Positions 27,136 to 37,049 are shown, numbered from the stretch's first letter. The stretch is 64,000 nucleotides of DNA from Bacillota bacterium (GCA_029907475.1 JARYLU010000001.1:1-64000); one strand, 5' to 3'. Notes: a model not told the origin generated them from the letters alone. A program made the numbers and translations.

Positions 27136-27731
27136 TGCCGAAGGTTCTTGCGACCCCGGTTGTCCTTGCTCATCTTTTAGTGGGTCAGGTTCTACAACCA
27201 GGTGATTGTGCAGTCGATGCTACAGCGGGAAACGGACACGATACCCTTTATCTCGCCCAAAGGGTAGGAGACCGGGGAAAAGTCTACGCTTTTGATGTCC
27301 AGCAGGAGGCCATTCTCCAGACAGCGGCACGCCTTCGGGCGGGAGGGTTTGAAAACAGGGTGGTTTTAATTCAGGCAGGCCACGAGCGGCTCAAGGAGTT
27401 TGTTCCGGCCGGAATTAAAGCGGCAATGTTTAATCTCGGGTATTTGCCCGGTGGGGATCACCGCCGCATTGTGACCCGCCCTGATACAACGCTCGCGGCC
27501 CTGGAACAGGTGCTGGATCTTTTAGATTCTGGAGGCCTTGTTACGGTGGTTGTTTACCGCGGTCACGAGGGAGGAGAGGAAGAAGGCGAGGCGGTCTCGC
27601 AGTTCGCGAAGAGCCTTAGCTTTAAACAATGGGATGTAATCATAACAGCTTTTCCCAACCGTTCACCTCGTGCTCCCTTCCTGGTAGCCATGCAAAAAAC
27701 CGATCCTCGAGAGGAAGGGAGGGTTTTATGA
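27135..27731 (+). CDS. mnmM: tRNA (mnm5s2U34) methyltransferase, YtqB type
   Basis: A 198-residue class I SAM methyltransferase. Seen: VDATAGNGHDTLYLAQRV near 29, FDVQQEAI near 55, and FNLGYLPGGDHRRIVTRPDTT near 96, a signature of the YtqB family. In B. subtilis and Staphylococcus this family methylates nm5s2U34 of tRNA (MnmM). It starts at a GTG overlapping the nadK stop. It overlaps argR by four bases (ATGA). The family call is firm; the exact tRNA role is by homology. Confidence 0.85.
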   Translation: MPKVLATPVVLAHLLVGQVLQPGDCAVDATAGNGHDTLYLAQRVGDRGKVYAFDVQQEAILQTAARLRAGGFENRVVLIQAGHERLKEFVPAGIKAAMFNLGYLPGGDHRRIVTRPDTTLAALEQVLDLLDSGGLVTVVVYRGHEGGEEEGEAVSQFAKSLSFKQWDVIITAFPNRSPRAPFLVAMQKTDPREEGRVL

Positions 27732-28180
27732 AACTGCGGCGCCAGCAATTGATCCTGGAAATTATCGAAGAAAAACCGGTAGCAACTCAGGAGGAACTGG
27801 CTTTAGAACTGCGGGCCAGGGGGATCCGTGCAACCCAGGCCACTATTTCCCGTGATATTAAGGAACTCCAGTTGGTGAAAATCCCTACAGGAGATAATTC
27901 TTATCGTTATGCCAGGCCGCTTCAGCCCTTGGAAGCGCCCCGGATCCACAACCGCCTCCGGCGTGTTTTTCAGGATTCCGTAGTAAGTCTTGATTTTAGT
28001 GAAAATATAATTGTCATCCACACGCTTCCGGGTGCGGCCCAGAGCATTGCTTCGGTGATCGACCAGGTGGGCTGGCGGGAAGTCATAGGTACCGTCGCGG
28101 GAGATGATACGATTTTCGTTGTGGTGAAACCCCGGGATCTTGTTCTCCAGGTACTAGAGAGGTTCGAATCTCTTTTGTAG
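27728..28180 (+). CDS. argR: Arginine repressor
   Basis: A 150-residue ArgR/AhrC regulator. The winged helix N-terminal domain (ATQEELALELRARGIRATQA near 18-37, then TISRDIKELQLVKI) binds ARG boxes. The C-terminal domain has HTLPGAAQSIASVID near 103 and GTVAGDDTIFVV near 126, which bind arginine and form the hexamer. The ATG has AAGGGAGGG upstream and overlaps the methyltransferase stop. The argR-recN-spoIVB-spo0A order matches B. subtilis. Confidence 0.95.
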   Translation: MKLRRQQLILEIIEEKPVATQEELALELRARGIRATQATISRDIKELQLVKIPTGDNSYRYARPLQPLEAPRIHNRLRRVFQDSVVSLDFSENIIVIHTLPGAAQSIASVIDQVGWREVIGTVAGDDTIFVVVKPRDLVLQVLERFESLL

Positions 28181-28193
28181 TGAGGGAGAGCTT

Positions 28194-29873
28194 GTGCTTG
28201 TACAACTTTCCATTGATAACTTGGCCTTAATTGAAAAGATTGATCTCGTACTTGGTCCGGGTCTGAATGTTTTGACCGGCGAGACAGGGGCAGGAAAATC
28301 CATTGTAGTTGATGCCATGGGTATCCTGGTCGGAGGGCGGGCTTCCAGCGAACAGGTGCGGACCGGAGCCGAAAAGGCACTGGTGGAGGGTTATTTTGAC
28401 TGCACTTCCTACCCCCACATTCCCGAAAGATTAGCCGAACTTGGTTTACCTGTGAGTGAAGACGGTTCCCTCCTTCTTGCCCGGGAGCTGGTACGGGGGG
28501 GGAGGAGTCTCTGCCGGGTGAACGGGCGCATTGTTCCCCTGGCGATTTATCGGGCCCTGGGGGAACTTCTTGTGGATCTACACGGACAACACGAACATCA
28601 ATCTCTGCTTAAAACAGACCGGCACCGGGAGTTGCTGGACCGGTTCGCAGGGAGCGAGGTATTAAAGCAGCGTTCCCTGGTCGAAAACCTGTACCAGCAA
28701 CTTACTGTTTTGAAAAAAGAAGAGCAAAAACAACACCTGGACGAAAAAGAAATCAGTCGCCGGGTTGATTACCTTCGTTATGCAATTGAGGAGATCGAGA
28801 GGGTGGGACCCATTCCGGGAGAAGAGGAAGAACTGCAGCAGGAGAGGGATCGCCTGCGCTACAGTGAAAAACTGGCGGAACTTGCCCGGGAGGTTGTTGT
28901 TAGTTTATCAGAAGGTGATGCAGGTCTGGTTCCTGCTTCTGACCTTTTGAGCCGCGCTGCAGAAAAAACCCATGAAATGGCGCATTACGATAGTTCAGTT
29001 GCAGAAATCAGCAGTGCCCTGGAAGAAATCAGGTATAAACTCGAAGATGTGACTGGTTCCCTCCGCCGTTACCACGAAAATCTTGAGTTTGATCCGGGGC
29101 GCGCCCGGGAAGTGGAAGAGAGGCTTTACGCTCTAAAAAGTTTAATGCGCAAGTATGGGACCCCCCTCGCTGCAGTGTCTACTTACCGGGATCAGGCTGC
29201 CGCCGAGCTGGAAGAACTCCTCTCGGCGCAAAATCGTTCCCGGGCCCTGGCCGGGGAGCGCGAAAAAGTTTTACAGAGGTATCAGGAGGAGGCCCGTATC
29301 TTATCAAACATGCGCCGGGAAAGGGGAGCCTGCTTTGTAGAAGCTGTAACAGCGGAGCTGCATAGCCTGGGGATGCATCACGCAAAATTTGATATTATGT
29401 GGGAAAAATTGAGCGAACCAACTCCTGCAGGGTATGACTACCTGGAATTTATCTTTAGCGCGAACCCGGGCGAACCCCTGAAGCCTCTGGCCAGGATCGC
29501 CTCAGGTGGTGAAATGTCGCGCGTAATGCTCGCATTGAAAGTGATCCTCGCCGAAAATGATGAGATTCCTACGCTTATTTTCGATGAAATAGATACCGGG
29601 ATCGGAGGCCGAACACTTCAGGCAGTTGGAGAGCGACTTGCGTCTGTGGCGCGCGCAAAGCAGGTTTTATGTGTTACCCATTCTCCTCACATTGCCGGAA
29701 GGGGGCAAAGGCATTTTTATATCGAAAAAATTGTTGCGAAAGAAGCCACGCGGACGGTTATACGCTTGCTGGATTACCAGGGGAGAATCGAGGAGTTGGC
29801 GCGGATGCTTGGGGGTGCCGATGGCGAAGAAGTAACACGCATTCACGCGGAGCAAATCTTACAGCAGAGCTGA
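28194..29873 (+). CDS. recN: DNA repair protein RecN
   Basis: A 559-residue SMC-like ATPase that gathers DNA ends at double-strand breaks. Seen: Walker A LTGETGAGKSIVVDAM near 27, a long coiled-coil middle (about 160-360), the ABC signature ARIASGGEMSRVMLALK near 433, and Walker B TLIFDEIDTGIGG near 461. It starts at a GTG after GAGGGAG. Length is normal. Confidence 0.95.
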   Translation: MLVQLSIDNLALIEKIDLVLGPGLNVLTGETGAGKSIVVDAMGILVGGRASSEQVRTGAEKALVEGYFDCTSYPHIPERLAELGLPVSEDGSLLLARELVRGGRSLCRVNGRIVPLAIYRALGELLVDLHGQHEHQSLLKTDRHRELLDRFAGSEVLKQRSLVENLYQQLTVLKKEEQKQHLDEKEISRRVDYLRYAIEEIERVGPIPGEEEELQQERDRLRYSEKLAELAREVVVSLSEGDAGLVPASDLLSRAAEKTHEMAHYDSSVAEISSALEEIRYKLEDVTGSLRRYHENLEFDPGRAREVEERLYALKSLMRKYGTPLAAVSTYRDQAAAELEELLSAQNRSRALAGEREKVLQRYQEEARILSNMRRERGACFVEAVTAELHSLGMHHAKFDIMWEKLSEPTPAGYDYLEFIFSANPGEPLKPLARIASGGEMSRVMLALKVILAENDEIPTLIFDEIDTGIGGRTLQAVGERLASVARAKQVLCVTHSPHIAGRGQRHFYIEKIVAKEATRTVIRLLDYQGRIEELARMLGGADGEEVTRIHAEQILQQS

Positions 29874-29955
29874 CTGTGTATAAAAGACGGAAGATGAGGT
29901 TAAGTTAAGAAGCGTGGAGGAAGAGTAGCAGGGGGAGACTAAGGAGTGACAAAAG

Positions 29956-31332
29956 ATGGGATGCGCCCTGTGGAGGCGCAGGCTTCTTAGCCTTCTCCTC
30001 TTTATTTTTTTAGGAGCATGCCTTTTTACCCTCTTTTTTCAATCTTTTGTGATGTTTCCTTCCAATTACCGGGTTAGTGTCGGGGAACAGGTAAAATTCA
30101 GGAATTTCCTCCCTCACCAAATTTCAACAAAGATCACCGCTTCTGTTTCTCAAGATCCAGAAGGAATGTTAAAATGGCAAAAAGCCCGGTTGACGGAACA
30201 AGCGTTTCATCCCTTTCTTGATGAATCTCCAATTGCTGCCCTTCCGGGGCAGGTTCATTTGGAACTTCGTCTCTTTGGAAAATTACCTTTAAAGCGAGTT
30301 ACGGTTGAAGTAGTTCCTCCCATAAAAGTAGTGCCTGGAGGTCATTCAATCGGAGTGCTTCTTCACACGCAAGGCGTGATGGTTGTTGGCTACGCCGGCA
30401 TCGCAGACACTTTAGGAAGGCAAATTTGTCCCGCCAGGGAAGCAGGAATTTCCCCTGGAGATATCATCCTCGAAATCGAGAATACTCCAGTCCGGAGTGA
30501 CGCCCAGGTAAGTTTTTTGATTGATCAACTCGCTCGCAAGAAGGAGGTACTTAATTTTCGAGTAAAACACCAGGGGGCTTTACAAGAATACCAGATAAAA
30601 CCCATTTTTTGCCAGGAGACGCGGCGTTACCGGATTGGGTTATATGTCCGCGATAGTGCTGCAGGAGTAGGAACTCTGACTTTTTTTGAGCCCAAGACCA
30701 AAAAGTATGGAGCACTCGGCCATGTGATTACCGATTCCGAAACGAACCGGTGGTTGGATTTGAGAGATGGAAAAATTGTGAGAGCTACAGTGCAGGGGAT
30801 CCAGCAAGGCCAGCGGGGGCGGATTGGGGAAAAAGTTGGATTATTCCTTGGTAATGAAAACACTGCGGGAAATATTGACAAAAATACAAAATACGGCATC
30901 TTCGGAACACTGACGGAAAATTTAAACAATCCGCTGTTTCCCAAGCCTATTCCTGTTGCCTTGGGCCACCAGGTTCGAGAGGGGCCAGCCCAGTTGCTGA
31001 CAGTTTTAAATGGGGAGAAAATAGAATCTTTTTCTATCGAAATCCAAAACATTTTTCCGCAACCCCGCCCGGATGGAAAGGCTTTTATCTTGAAGATTAC
31101 CGATTCCGAACTTTTGAACCGGACCGGCGGGATTGTACAAGGAATGAGCGGGAGCCCAATTATCCAAAATGGAAGGCTGATTGGCGCGGTCACTCACGTT
31201 TTTATCAATGATCCTACCCGCGGGTACGGGGTTTTAAGCGAATCGATGTTGGAAGAAGCAGGATTGCTTTTTACGAGGGCCAGGCAGAGCGTACCTGGCC
31301 TTTCTTTAACTCTAAATAATTCGACAACCTAA
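29956..31332 (+). CDS. spoIVB: SpoIVB sporulation serine peptidase
   Basis: 458 residues. It is made in the forespore and signals across the intermembrane space to start SigK processing by cutting SpoIVFA. Seen: an N-terminal membrane anchor (about 10-33), a PDZ domain (about 125-215, with SPGDIILEIENTPV), and an S55 peptidase domain with YGALGHVITD near 249 (His) and QGMSGSPIIQNG near 396 (Ser near 400). All catalytic regions appear intact. The ATG has AAGGAGTGA upstream. Confidence 0.95.
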   Translation: MGCALWRRRLLSLLLFIFLGACLFTLFFQSFVMFPSNYRVSVGEQVKFRNFLPHQISTKITASVSQDPEGMLKWQKARLTEQAFHPFLDESPIAALPGQVHLELRLFGKLPLKRVTVEVVPPIKVVPGGHSIGVLLHTQGVMVVGYAGIADTLGRQICPAREAGISPGDIILEIENTPVRSDAQVSFLIDQLARKKEVLNFRVKHQGALQEYQIKPIFCQETRRYRIGLYVRDSAAGVGTLTFFEPKTKKYGALGHVITDSETNRWLDLRDGKIVRATVQGIQQGQRGRIGEKVGLFLGNENTAGNIDKNTKYGIFGTLTENLNNPLFPKPIPVALGHQVREGPAQLLTVLNGEKIESFSIEIQNIFPQPRPDGKAFILKITDSELLNRTGGIVQGMSGSPIIQNGRLIGAVTHVFINDPTRGYGVLSESMLEEAGLLFTRARQSVPGLSLTLNNSTT

Positions 31333-31428
31333 AAAAATTCTCTCTAAAAGGTGCACAGGCAGAAAAATGGGGAATTATTTAGTTCCTTCAAGAACAAGAT
31401 TCAGCCAGTATTTGCCATTGTTCGAAGA

Positions 31429-31454
31429 AGGATCTGGTTCCTAAGACGTCGAAT
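31429..31454 (+). promoter_or_regulatory. SigH-type promoter of spo0A
   Basis: AGGATCT at 31429-31435, 12 bases, then GTCGAAT at 31448-31454. This fits the SigH pattern (AGGAWWW, N11-12, RNNGAAT) with one mismatch. CGTCGAA inside it also resembles a Spo0A box (TGTCGAA). spo0A is SigH-controlled in B. subtilis. Confidence 0.55.
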
Positions 31455-31508
31455 CATAACTAACGTGTTTTGGAAATTAAGGGAAAAGTAACTAGGAGGC
31501 GAAAGAAA

Positions 31509-32270
31509 TTGAATAAGGCGATTAAAATCCTGATAGTTGATGATAACAGGGAATTTTGCGAAATTTTAAAAGAATACTTTGAGGGACAAAACGACTGCAT
31601 GGTTTTAGGAGTAGCCCACAATGGGCTGCAGGCGTTGGAACTCCTTGCCCAGGAAATGCCCGATGTAATGATTCTTGACATCATTATGCCCCATCTTGAT
31701 GGAATTGGTGTATTGGAAAAACTATATCTTGAATATGAGGTACGCCCTCAAGTTATCATTTTAACTGCCTTTGGCCAGGAAGCAATGACTCAGCGGGCGG
31801 TGGAATTGGGAGCCAATTATTACATTTTAAAGCCGTTTGATATTGAGGTGTTAGGAAACCGCGTCCGGCAGTTAACCAACGGGGCCGTTCAAGTTTCTAC
31901 CCCACACCCCAAAATGCGTAATTTAGATGTGGAAGTAACTAATTTGATTCATCAAATGGGGGTACCTGCTCACGTTAAAGGGTACCAGTACCTTCGCGAC
32001 GCCATTATTCTTGTAATCGGTGAAATGGGTTTACTGGGAGCCGTAACTAAAGAGCTTTACCCGATGATCGCGGAGAAATACAATACAACTCCCAGCCGGG
32101 TGGAGCGGGCGATTCGCCATGCCATTGAGCTGGCCTGGGACCGGGGTAACGTAGAATTGATGAACAAGTTTTTCGGGTATACAATAGATGTTGATCGGGG
32201 AAAACCGACCAATTCAGAGTTTATTGCGATGGTTGCGGACCGGCTCAGGATTGGGGCTAAGGTAAGTTAA
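31509..32270 (+). CDS. spo0A: Sporulation master regulator Spo0A
   Basis: 253 residues. The receiver domain has [13 protein letters not shown] near 8, the phosphorylated Asp in [13 protein letters not shown] near 56, and YYILKPFD near 105. The DNA-binding effector domain (about 140-253) has [13 protein letters not shown] and [14 protein letters not shown] with the recognition helix. It starts at a TTG nine bases from AGGAGG; an upstream in-frame extension lacks a ribosome site. It turns on sporulation when phosphorylated. It sits right after spoIVB, as in Bacillus. Confidence 0.97.
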   Translation: MNKAIKILIVDDNREFCEILKEYFEGQNDCMVLGVAHNGLQALELLAQEMPDVMILDIIMPHLDGIGVLEKLYLEYEVRPQVIILTAFGQEAMTQRAVELGANYYILKPFDIEVLGNRVRQLTNGAVQVSTPHPKMRNLDVEVTNLIHQMGVPAHVKGYQYLRDAIILVIGEMGLLGAVTKELYPMIAEKYNTTPSRVERAIRHAIELAWDRGNVELMNKFFGYTIDVDRGKPTNSEFIAMVADRLRIGAKVS

Positions 32271-32294
32271 TGAAATTTAAATTTGACAGAATTC

Positions 32295-32323
32295 TTGCGC
32301 TTGAACAGACCTTGCATTAAAAT
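32295..32323 (+). promoter_or_regulatory. Possible SigA promoter of steA
   Basis: TTGCGC at 32295 and TAAAAT at 32318 are 17 bases apart, about 40 bases before the steA ATG. A nearby TTGACA at 32283 has no matching -10 box. Confidence 0.4.
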
Positions 32324-32361
32324 TTAAATGGAGTATGAAATTGGTAGCGGGGTAGTAAGAA

Positions 32362-33483
32362 ATGGTGATCAGGGGAAAGGCGAAAGTAGACAAACGCACG
32401 AAGAACCTTGTTAAACGCTTACGGCCCCACGAAATTGCCGTGATTGATCATGAAGATCTCGACGATGTTGCAGCTCAGAGTTTAATTAACTGCCGACCGC
32501 GTGCCGTAATTAATGTTAGTTCCTCAATTACGGGAAAGTATCCTAACACGGGGCCCCTTTCCCTCCTCAAGGCAGGGATTCCCCTGATTGACGAAGCTGG
32601 TTATGCTGTAATTGAAGAGGTTCGTGATGGTGACGAAATCCTTCTCTGTTCCGATGGAATCTACCGGGATGGGAAACGCATCGGAAATGGAACGTGGCTT
32701 TCCGAAGCTGTGGTACGGGAAAAAATGGAAGCCACCCAGGAGAATTTAAAAAAAGAACTGGTCAAGTTTGTGGAAAATACTCTCACCTATGCCCAGCATG
32801 AACAGGGGTTGATCCTGGGGGAATATCCTGTTCCAGCGCTCCGTGTTAGTTTTCGTGGTCACCATGCCTTGATCGTGGTTCGAGGACAGGGATACCGGGA
32901 GGATATTCTGGCCATCAAACCTTATATTGACGAAGTGAAACCGGTATTGGTAGGTGTGGACGGGGGAGCCGATGCTTTACTCGAGCTTGGTTATCTCCCG
33001 GATCTTATTATTGGAGATATGGATAGCGTTTCCGACCGGGCTCTGCAGTCGGGGGCGGAAATTGTCGTCCACGCATATCCTGATGGAAATGCCCCCGGCC
33101 TTAAGAGAATTCAAGAATTAGGCCTGGAAGCAGTACTTTTCCCGGCTCCAGGTACAAGTGAAGACATCGCACTCCTGCTGGCTTATGAAAAGGGGGCTGA
33201 ATTAATTGTAGCCGTAGGAACGCACTCAAATATGATCGATTTTCTGGAAAAAGGCCGTCCCGGGATGGCCAGCACTTTTTTAGTACGGCTTAAAGTGGGC
33301 TCGATTTTAGTAGATGCTAAAGGAGTAAGTAAACTTTACCGGCAGAACTTGCTTTTCCGGCACGTTGCTGAACTCTTTTTGGCTGCGTTGATCCCCCTTG
33401 TTGTTGTTGCTGCTGTTTCACCGGCAATGAGGCAGTTCTTTCAACTTCTCATTATTCAATTAAAACTTTTGCTCCGTATTTAA
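32362..33483 (+). CDS. steA: SteA-like cytokinetic ring protein
   Basis: 373 residues. The central part has an thiamin-pyrophosphokinase-like fold motif (VGVDGGADALLELGYLPDLI near 198, GDMDSV near 219). The N-terminal part has RLRPHEIAVIDHEDLDDVAA near 20, and a C-terminal membrane helix lies near 335-355. In Corynebacterium, SteA with membrane partner SteB takes part in cell separation; here a SteB/MctB-like gene follows. It may bind a nucleotide, but its enzymatic role is unknown. Confidence 0.82.
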   Translation: MVIRGKAKVDKRTKNLVKRLRPHEIAVIDHEDLDDVAAQSLINCRPRAVINVSSSITGKYPNTGPLSLLKAGIPLIDEAGYAVIEEVRDGDEILLCSDGIYRDGKRIGNGTWLSEAVVREKMEATQENLKKELVKFVENTLTYAQHEQGLILGEYPVPALRVSFRGHHALIVVRGQGYREDILAIKPYIDEVKPVLVGVDGGADALLELGYLPDLIIGDMDSVSDRALQSGAEIVVHAYPDGNAPGLKRIQELGLEAVLFPAPGTSEDIALLLAYEKGAELIVAVGTHSNMIDFLEKGRPGMASTFLVRLKVGSILVDAKGVSKLYRQNLLFRHVAELFLAALIPLVVVAAVSPAMRQFFQLLIIQLKLLLRI

Positions 33484-33507
33484 GCCAAAAAAGAGGGGGG
33501 TATTTTT

Positions 33508-34380
33508 TTGATCATTGATTTAAAATACCACATTGCTTCCCTGGTAGCAGTTTTTCTGGCCTTGGGGATCGGGATTTTAATCGGAACCACCATGATCGGA
33601 AGCGACGTTATCATGAAGCAGCAGGAACGTCTGGTGGCGAACCTCCAGCAGGAATTTGTTTCCCTCCGGGAAGAAAACCGGCGGACCGCTGAGGCCCTTG
33701 CAGTAATGCAGGCAGATTCGGCATATCAACAGCAGTTCAACCGGGAGGTACTTCCAATTCTTATCCAGGAAAAACTGAAGGAACGAAAAGTAGCCTTAGT
33801 GGATTTAAATTACCGGAAAGAGCACGACGGGTTGGTAAACGTGCTCCGGCTGGCGGGAGCCGAGGTGGAGTCCGCAACCGTAGTAAATTTAAACATGCTC
33901 AAAAATCCTGAAACCAGCAACCGGGTTGCGGTTTTTTTAGGTAAAGAAAGAGAAACCCCCCCGGAGAGGTATTTACCTGAGTTCGCCCGTTATCTTGCGA
34001 GAGCACTGGTTACGGGTGAGGCTTCAGAGTTTGCCGATTTTTTAGAAGAACAGGGCATCGTGAAAATTTCTGGAACCTGCGGAGAACCGCTTCAAGATAT
34101 TGTCCTCATTGGCGGAAGCAACAGTAAAGAGCAGGATTATGCGAAGTCCTTCGATCTCGTTCTTGTGAAAGCGTGGCAAAACTACGGGCTCCGTGTTTTT
34201 GGAGTTGAAGATAGCCAGGTACCTGTTTCTTATATGCGTTATTATCAAAGCGCGCGTTTAACAACCGTAGATAATATTGATACAATCTACGGTCAGGTTG
34301 CCCTGGTACGTGCGATGGGAGGTTATCCCGGACATTACGGGATTAAACAAACTGCCGAAGCCTTTATTCCTCCTTTATAA
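33508..34380 (+). CDS. SteB/MctB-like (DUF3186) membrane protein
   Basis: 290 residues. One N-terminal membrane helix (about 7-27, HIASLVAVFLALGIGILIG) is followed by a coiled coil (about 35-70) and an extracytoplasmic domain. In mycobacteria a relative (MctB) is called a copper transporter; in Corynebacterium the steA neighbour encodes SteB. Adjacency to steA favours a SteB-like cell-division role. It starts at a TTG after GAGGGGGG. No copper-binding motif is evident. Confidence 0.75.
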   Translation: MIIDLKYHIASLVAVFLALGIGILIGTTMIGSDVIMKQQERLVANLQQEFVSLREENRRTAEALAVMQADSAYQQQFNREVLPILIQEKLKERKVALVDLNYRKEHDGLVNVLRLAGAEVESATVVNLNMLKNPETSNRVAVFLGKERETPPERYLPEFARYLARALVTGEASEFADFLEEQGIVKISGTCGEPLQDIVLIGGSNSKEQDYAKSFDLVLVKAWQNYGLRVFGVEDSQVPVSYMRYYQSARLTTVDNIDTIYGQVALVRAMGGYPGHYGIKQTAEAFIPPL

Positions 34381-34394
34381 AAGGGGGCATCCTC

Positions 34395-35060
34395 TTGCTT
34401 TCTGTATTAATTCCGGCTTACAACGAGGGGAAGGTCATCGACAAAACAGTAAGCGCCACCTGGCAGGTAAAAGGGGTTCGCCAGGTACTTGTAATAGATG
34501 ACGGGTCTCAGGACGATACTGCAGCCCGGGCAGCAGCGGCAGGAGCCGAGGTACTCCGGCTTCCCCTGAACGTCGGAAAGGGGGGAGCTTTAAATCAAGG
34601 GGTGCCCCGGCTTACACAACCCGTCGTTGCCTTGCTTGACGGAGATTTAGGAGAGAGCGCCCGGGAGTTAGAGAAACTTGCTGGGCCGGTTCTGGAGGAA
34701 CGAGCCGATTTAACCATCGCCTCTTTTCCTCCTGCTCCCGGAGTGGGCGGATTTGGAATTGTGAAGGGGCTGGCTCGCGCTGGCATTTATCTCATGACGG
34801 GCTTAAAGTTAAGCGCTCCTTTATCGGGCCAGCGCGTGATGAAGAAGGCGGTTTTGGAAGCGGTCTTTCCTTTCGCGGGAGGTTACGGAGTAGAGGTGGC
34901 AATGACGGTAGAGGCGGCGCGCCGGGGGTTCCGGATCATGGAAGTGCCTACAAGCATGCGACACCGCTTCACAGGGAGGAATTGGGCAGGGTTTTGCCAC
35001 CGGGGAAAACAATTCTGGCATGTCTTTTGGGCGTTACTCAAGGCAACAAGGCTGAGGTGA
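34395..35060 (+). CDS. Family 2 glycosyltransferase
   Basis: A 221-residue GT-A enzyme. Seen: SVLIPAYNEGKVIDKTV near 3, the nucleotide-sugar site VLVIDDGSQDDTA near 31, NVGKGGALNQGV near 59, and the DGD metal motif in VALLDGDLGE near 78. No membrane helices are obvious. It sits between the steB-like gene and an MraY-like gene, and probably acts in cell-envelope glycan or lipid-linked sugar synthesis. It starts at a TTG after AGGGGGC. Confidence 0.85.
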   Translation: MLSVLIPAYNEGKVIDKTVSATWQVKGVRQVLVIDDGSQDDTAARAAAAGAEVLRLPLNVGKGGALNQGVPRLTQPVVALLDGDLGESARELEKLAGPVLEERADLTIASFPPAPGVGGFGIVKGLARAGIYLMTGLKLSAPLSGQRVMKKAVLEAVFPFAGGYGVEVAMTVEAARRGFRIMEVPTSMRHRFTGRNWAGFCHRGKQFWHVFWALLKATRLR

Positions 35061-35065
35061 AGAGT

Positions 35066-35887
35066 GTGAAATTTATCCTGGGAGGTGGGGTTGGGTTTTT
35101 ATTGACCTTTCTGTTGCTTCCCCCGTTTTTTAATTTTCTTCAGGAGAACGGAGCAACCAGACCCAATTACAAAGGAAGTCAGGTTCCTACAGGGATGGGT
35201 ATTGTTTTTATACCCGTTTATTTCATAACAGCGTTACTGATGTTCAAATGGTACCCGGCAAAACTGCTCTTTTCATTTCTGCTGGGAATTGTTTTTTTCG
35301 GTTTCCTGGGGATTGTTGACGATCTGTTAGGTTCCCGCGGCAGCAGGGGGATGAGGGGTCACTTTGGCTCCCTTTTGCGGGGAAAGCTCACAACCGGAGC
35401 CTTGAAAGCCCTGGGCGGCGGAATCGGAGCCCTCTTGATTGCAGTGGTTAGTTTACCGTTACGGCCCTGGTGGGAGGTTTTGACGGGCGCTATTTTAATG
35501 GCACTCAGTGCAAATACCATCAATCTCTTTGATTTACGACCAGGGCGGGCAATTAAAGTTTTTTTTCTCTGGTTTTTCATCCTCTTCGGGGCAGCAGGGA
35601 ACAGGAGCCCTCTTTTTTCCCTTGTTCCCCTGGCCGGAGGTCTTATTGCCTATGCCCCGTATGACTTCAAAGCAAAAGGAATGTTAGGCGATACAGGAGC
35701 CAACCTTTTAGGGATTAGCCTGGGGATGGTTACTGTTTGGTCCTTTTCTTTTTCCGTCCAGCTCGCTGTACTGGGGTTTTTGGTTTTACTTCATCTTTTT
35801 ACAGAAAGGTATTCTCTCTCTGAAATTATCGAGCGAAATCGCTTGCTGCGCTTTTTAGATCACTTAGGGCGAACCGATATCAAATAG
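35066..35887 (+). CDS. MraY-like glycosyl-1-phosphate transferase
   Basis: A 273-residue polytopic membrane protein with 7-9 helices. Seen: FLGIVDDLLGS near 77 (the DD motif of the GT4/MraY/WecA family), NTINLFDLRPGRAIK near 152, and GDTGANLLGISLG near 208. These enzymes attach a sugar phosphate to a polyprenyl phosphate. It is shorter than true MraY, and mraY normally lies in the dcw cluster, so this is a paralogue for another glycan. It starts at a GTG with GAGGTGA upstream. Confidence 0.83.
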   Translation: MKFILGGGVGFLLTFLLLPPFFNFLQENGATRPNYKGSQVPTGMGIVFIPVYFITALLMFKWYPAKLLFSFLLGIVFFGFLGIVDDLLGSRGSRGMRGHFGSLLRGKLTTGALKALGGGIGALLIAVVSLPLRPWWEVLTGAILMALSANTINLFDLRPGRAIKVFFLWFFILFGAAGNRSPLFSLVPLAGGLIAYAPYDFKAKGMLGDTGANLLGISLGMVTVWSFSFSVQLAVLGFLVLLHLFTERYSLSEIIERNRLLRFLDHLGRTDIK

Positions 35888-35901
35888 GGGAGGTTGTCTG
35901 A

Positions 35902-37044
35902 GTGGAACAGCAGTCTGTGGCAGTTAACGAAGAAAGGCTGAGACGGGAGTTTATCAGGCTTGCGGAGATTTCTTCTCCGTCGTTCCGGGAAGGTGCTTTA
36001 CGGGATTATCTTTCCCGCCGCCTTACAAAGCTGGGTCTTGAGTTCGAAGAAGATGAGACCGGAGCAAAAATCGGGGGTGATTGCGGAAATATCCTGGCGC
36101 GCCTACCGGGCGAAGAGAAATATCCCCCCCTCTTTTTTTGTGTCCACATGGATACCGTGGAACCGGCCACGGGGATCAAGGTCGTTTTCCAGGATGGAGT
36201 TTTTCGCAGCGAGGGAAATACGATCCTCGGCGGTGATGATAAAGCGGGGATTGCCGCGATTCTGGAAGTTCTCGAGTTGCTCCGGGCGACCCGGGTTCCT
36301 CACGGCTCTCTGGAAATCATTTTTACGGTTGGGGAAGAACAGGGTCTTTTAGGAAGCAAAAATTTTGATTTTTCTAAAATTAAGGCAAAATTCGGCTATG
36401 TTCTTGACAGTAGCGGCCCGCCGGGGACGGTGATCGTTGCCGCTCCCGCCCAAAATAAGCTTGATATTACGGTAAAGGGGCGTGCCGCCCACGCCGGAAT
36501 TGACCCGGAACGGGGGATAAATGCCATCCAGGTGGCGGGGCAGTGTCTTGCGCAACTTCGTCTTGGAAGAATCGACGCCGAAACTACGGCAAACATTGGC
36601 ATCATTAAAGGGGGCAAGGCTACAAATATTGTACCGGATCACGTCTACATCCAGGGCGAGGTGAGAAGTATTGACAGGAAAAAGATGGATGCTCTCACCA
36701 GGGAAATTATTGCGACCTTCACGCGGGTCTCGGAAAATAATGGTGCTAAAAGTGAGGTTAAAGTAGAGCTTCTTTACCCGGAATTCCGTCTCGATGCGGA
36801 ACTCCCGCTTCTCAAATACGCGGCATCTGCCGCTCGGAACGCCAATTTACCAGTACGCTTTGAGAGGAGCGGGGGCGGGAGTGACGCCAATATCTTCAAT
36901 GCGGCAGGAATTCCTGCGGCGAACCTGAGCATCGGAATGCAACAGGTACATACAACCGAGGAGTACCTGAATCTGCAGGATTTAGTAGCAGATGTCCGCT
37001 GGCTCTGGGAAATCATTAAAGCCGCTGCAGCCGGGAAGGAGTAA
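35902..37044 (+). CDS. M20 family peptidase (PepT/YqjE-like)
   Basis: A 380-residue di-zinc peptidase. Seen: PPLFFCVHMDTVEPATGIK near 74 (His and Asp), NTILGGDDKAGIAAILEVLE near 104 (bridging Asp), IIFTVGEEQGLLGS near 135 (catalytic Glu), the dimerisation region with AAHAGIDPERGINAI near 198, and GSDANIFN near 326. It probably cuts the N-terminus of tripeptides or related substrates in the cytoplasm. B. subtilis has a relative (yqjE) near spo0A too. The start is a GTG. Confidence 0.88.
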   Translation: MEQQSVAVNEERLRREFIRLAEISSPSFREGALRDYLSRRLTKLGLEFEEDETGAKIGGDCGNILARLPGEEKYPPLFFCVHMDTVEPATGIKVVFQDGVFRSEGNTILGGDDKAGIAAILEVLELLRATRVPHGSLEIIFTVGEEQGLLGSKNFDFSKIKAKFGYVLDSSGPPGTVIVAAPAQNKLDITVKGRAAHAGIDPERGINAIQVAGQCLAQLRLGRIDAETTANIGIIKGGKATNIVPDHVYIQGEVRSIDRKKMDALTREIIATFTRVSENNGAKSEVKVELLYPEFRLDAELPLLKYAASAARNANLPVRFERSGGGSDANIFNAAGIPAANLSIGMQQVHTTEEYLNLQDLVADVRWLWEIIKAAAAGKE

Positions 37045-37049
37045 GGGTT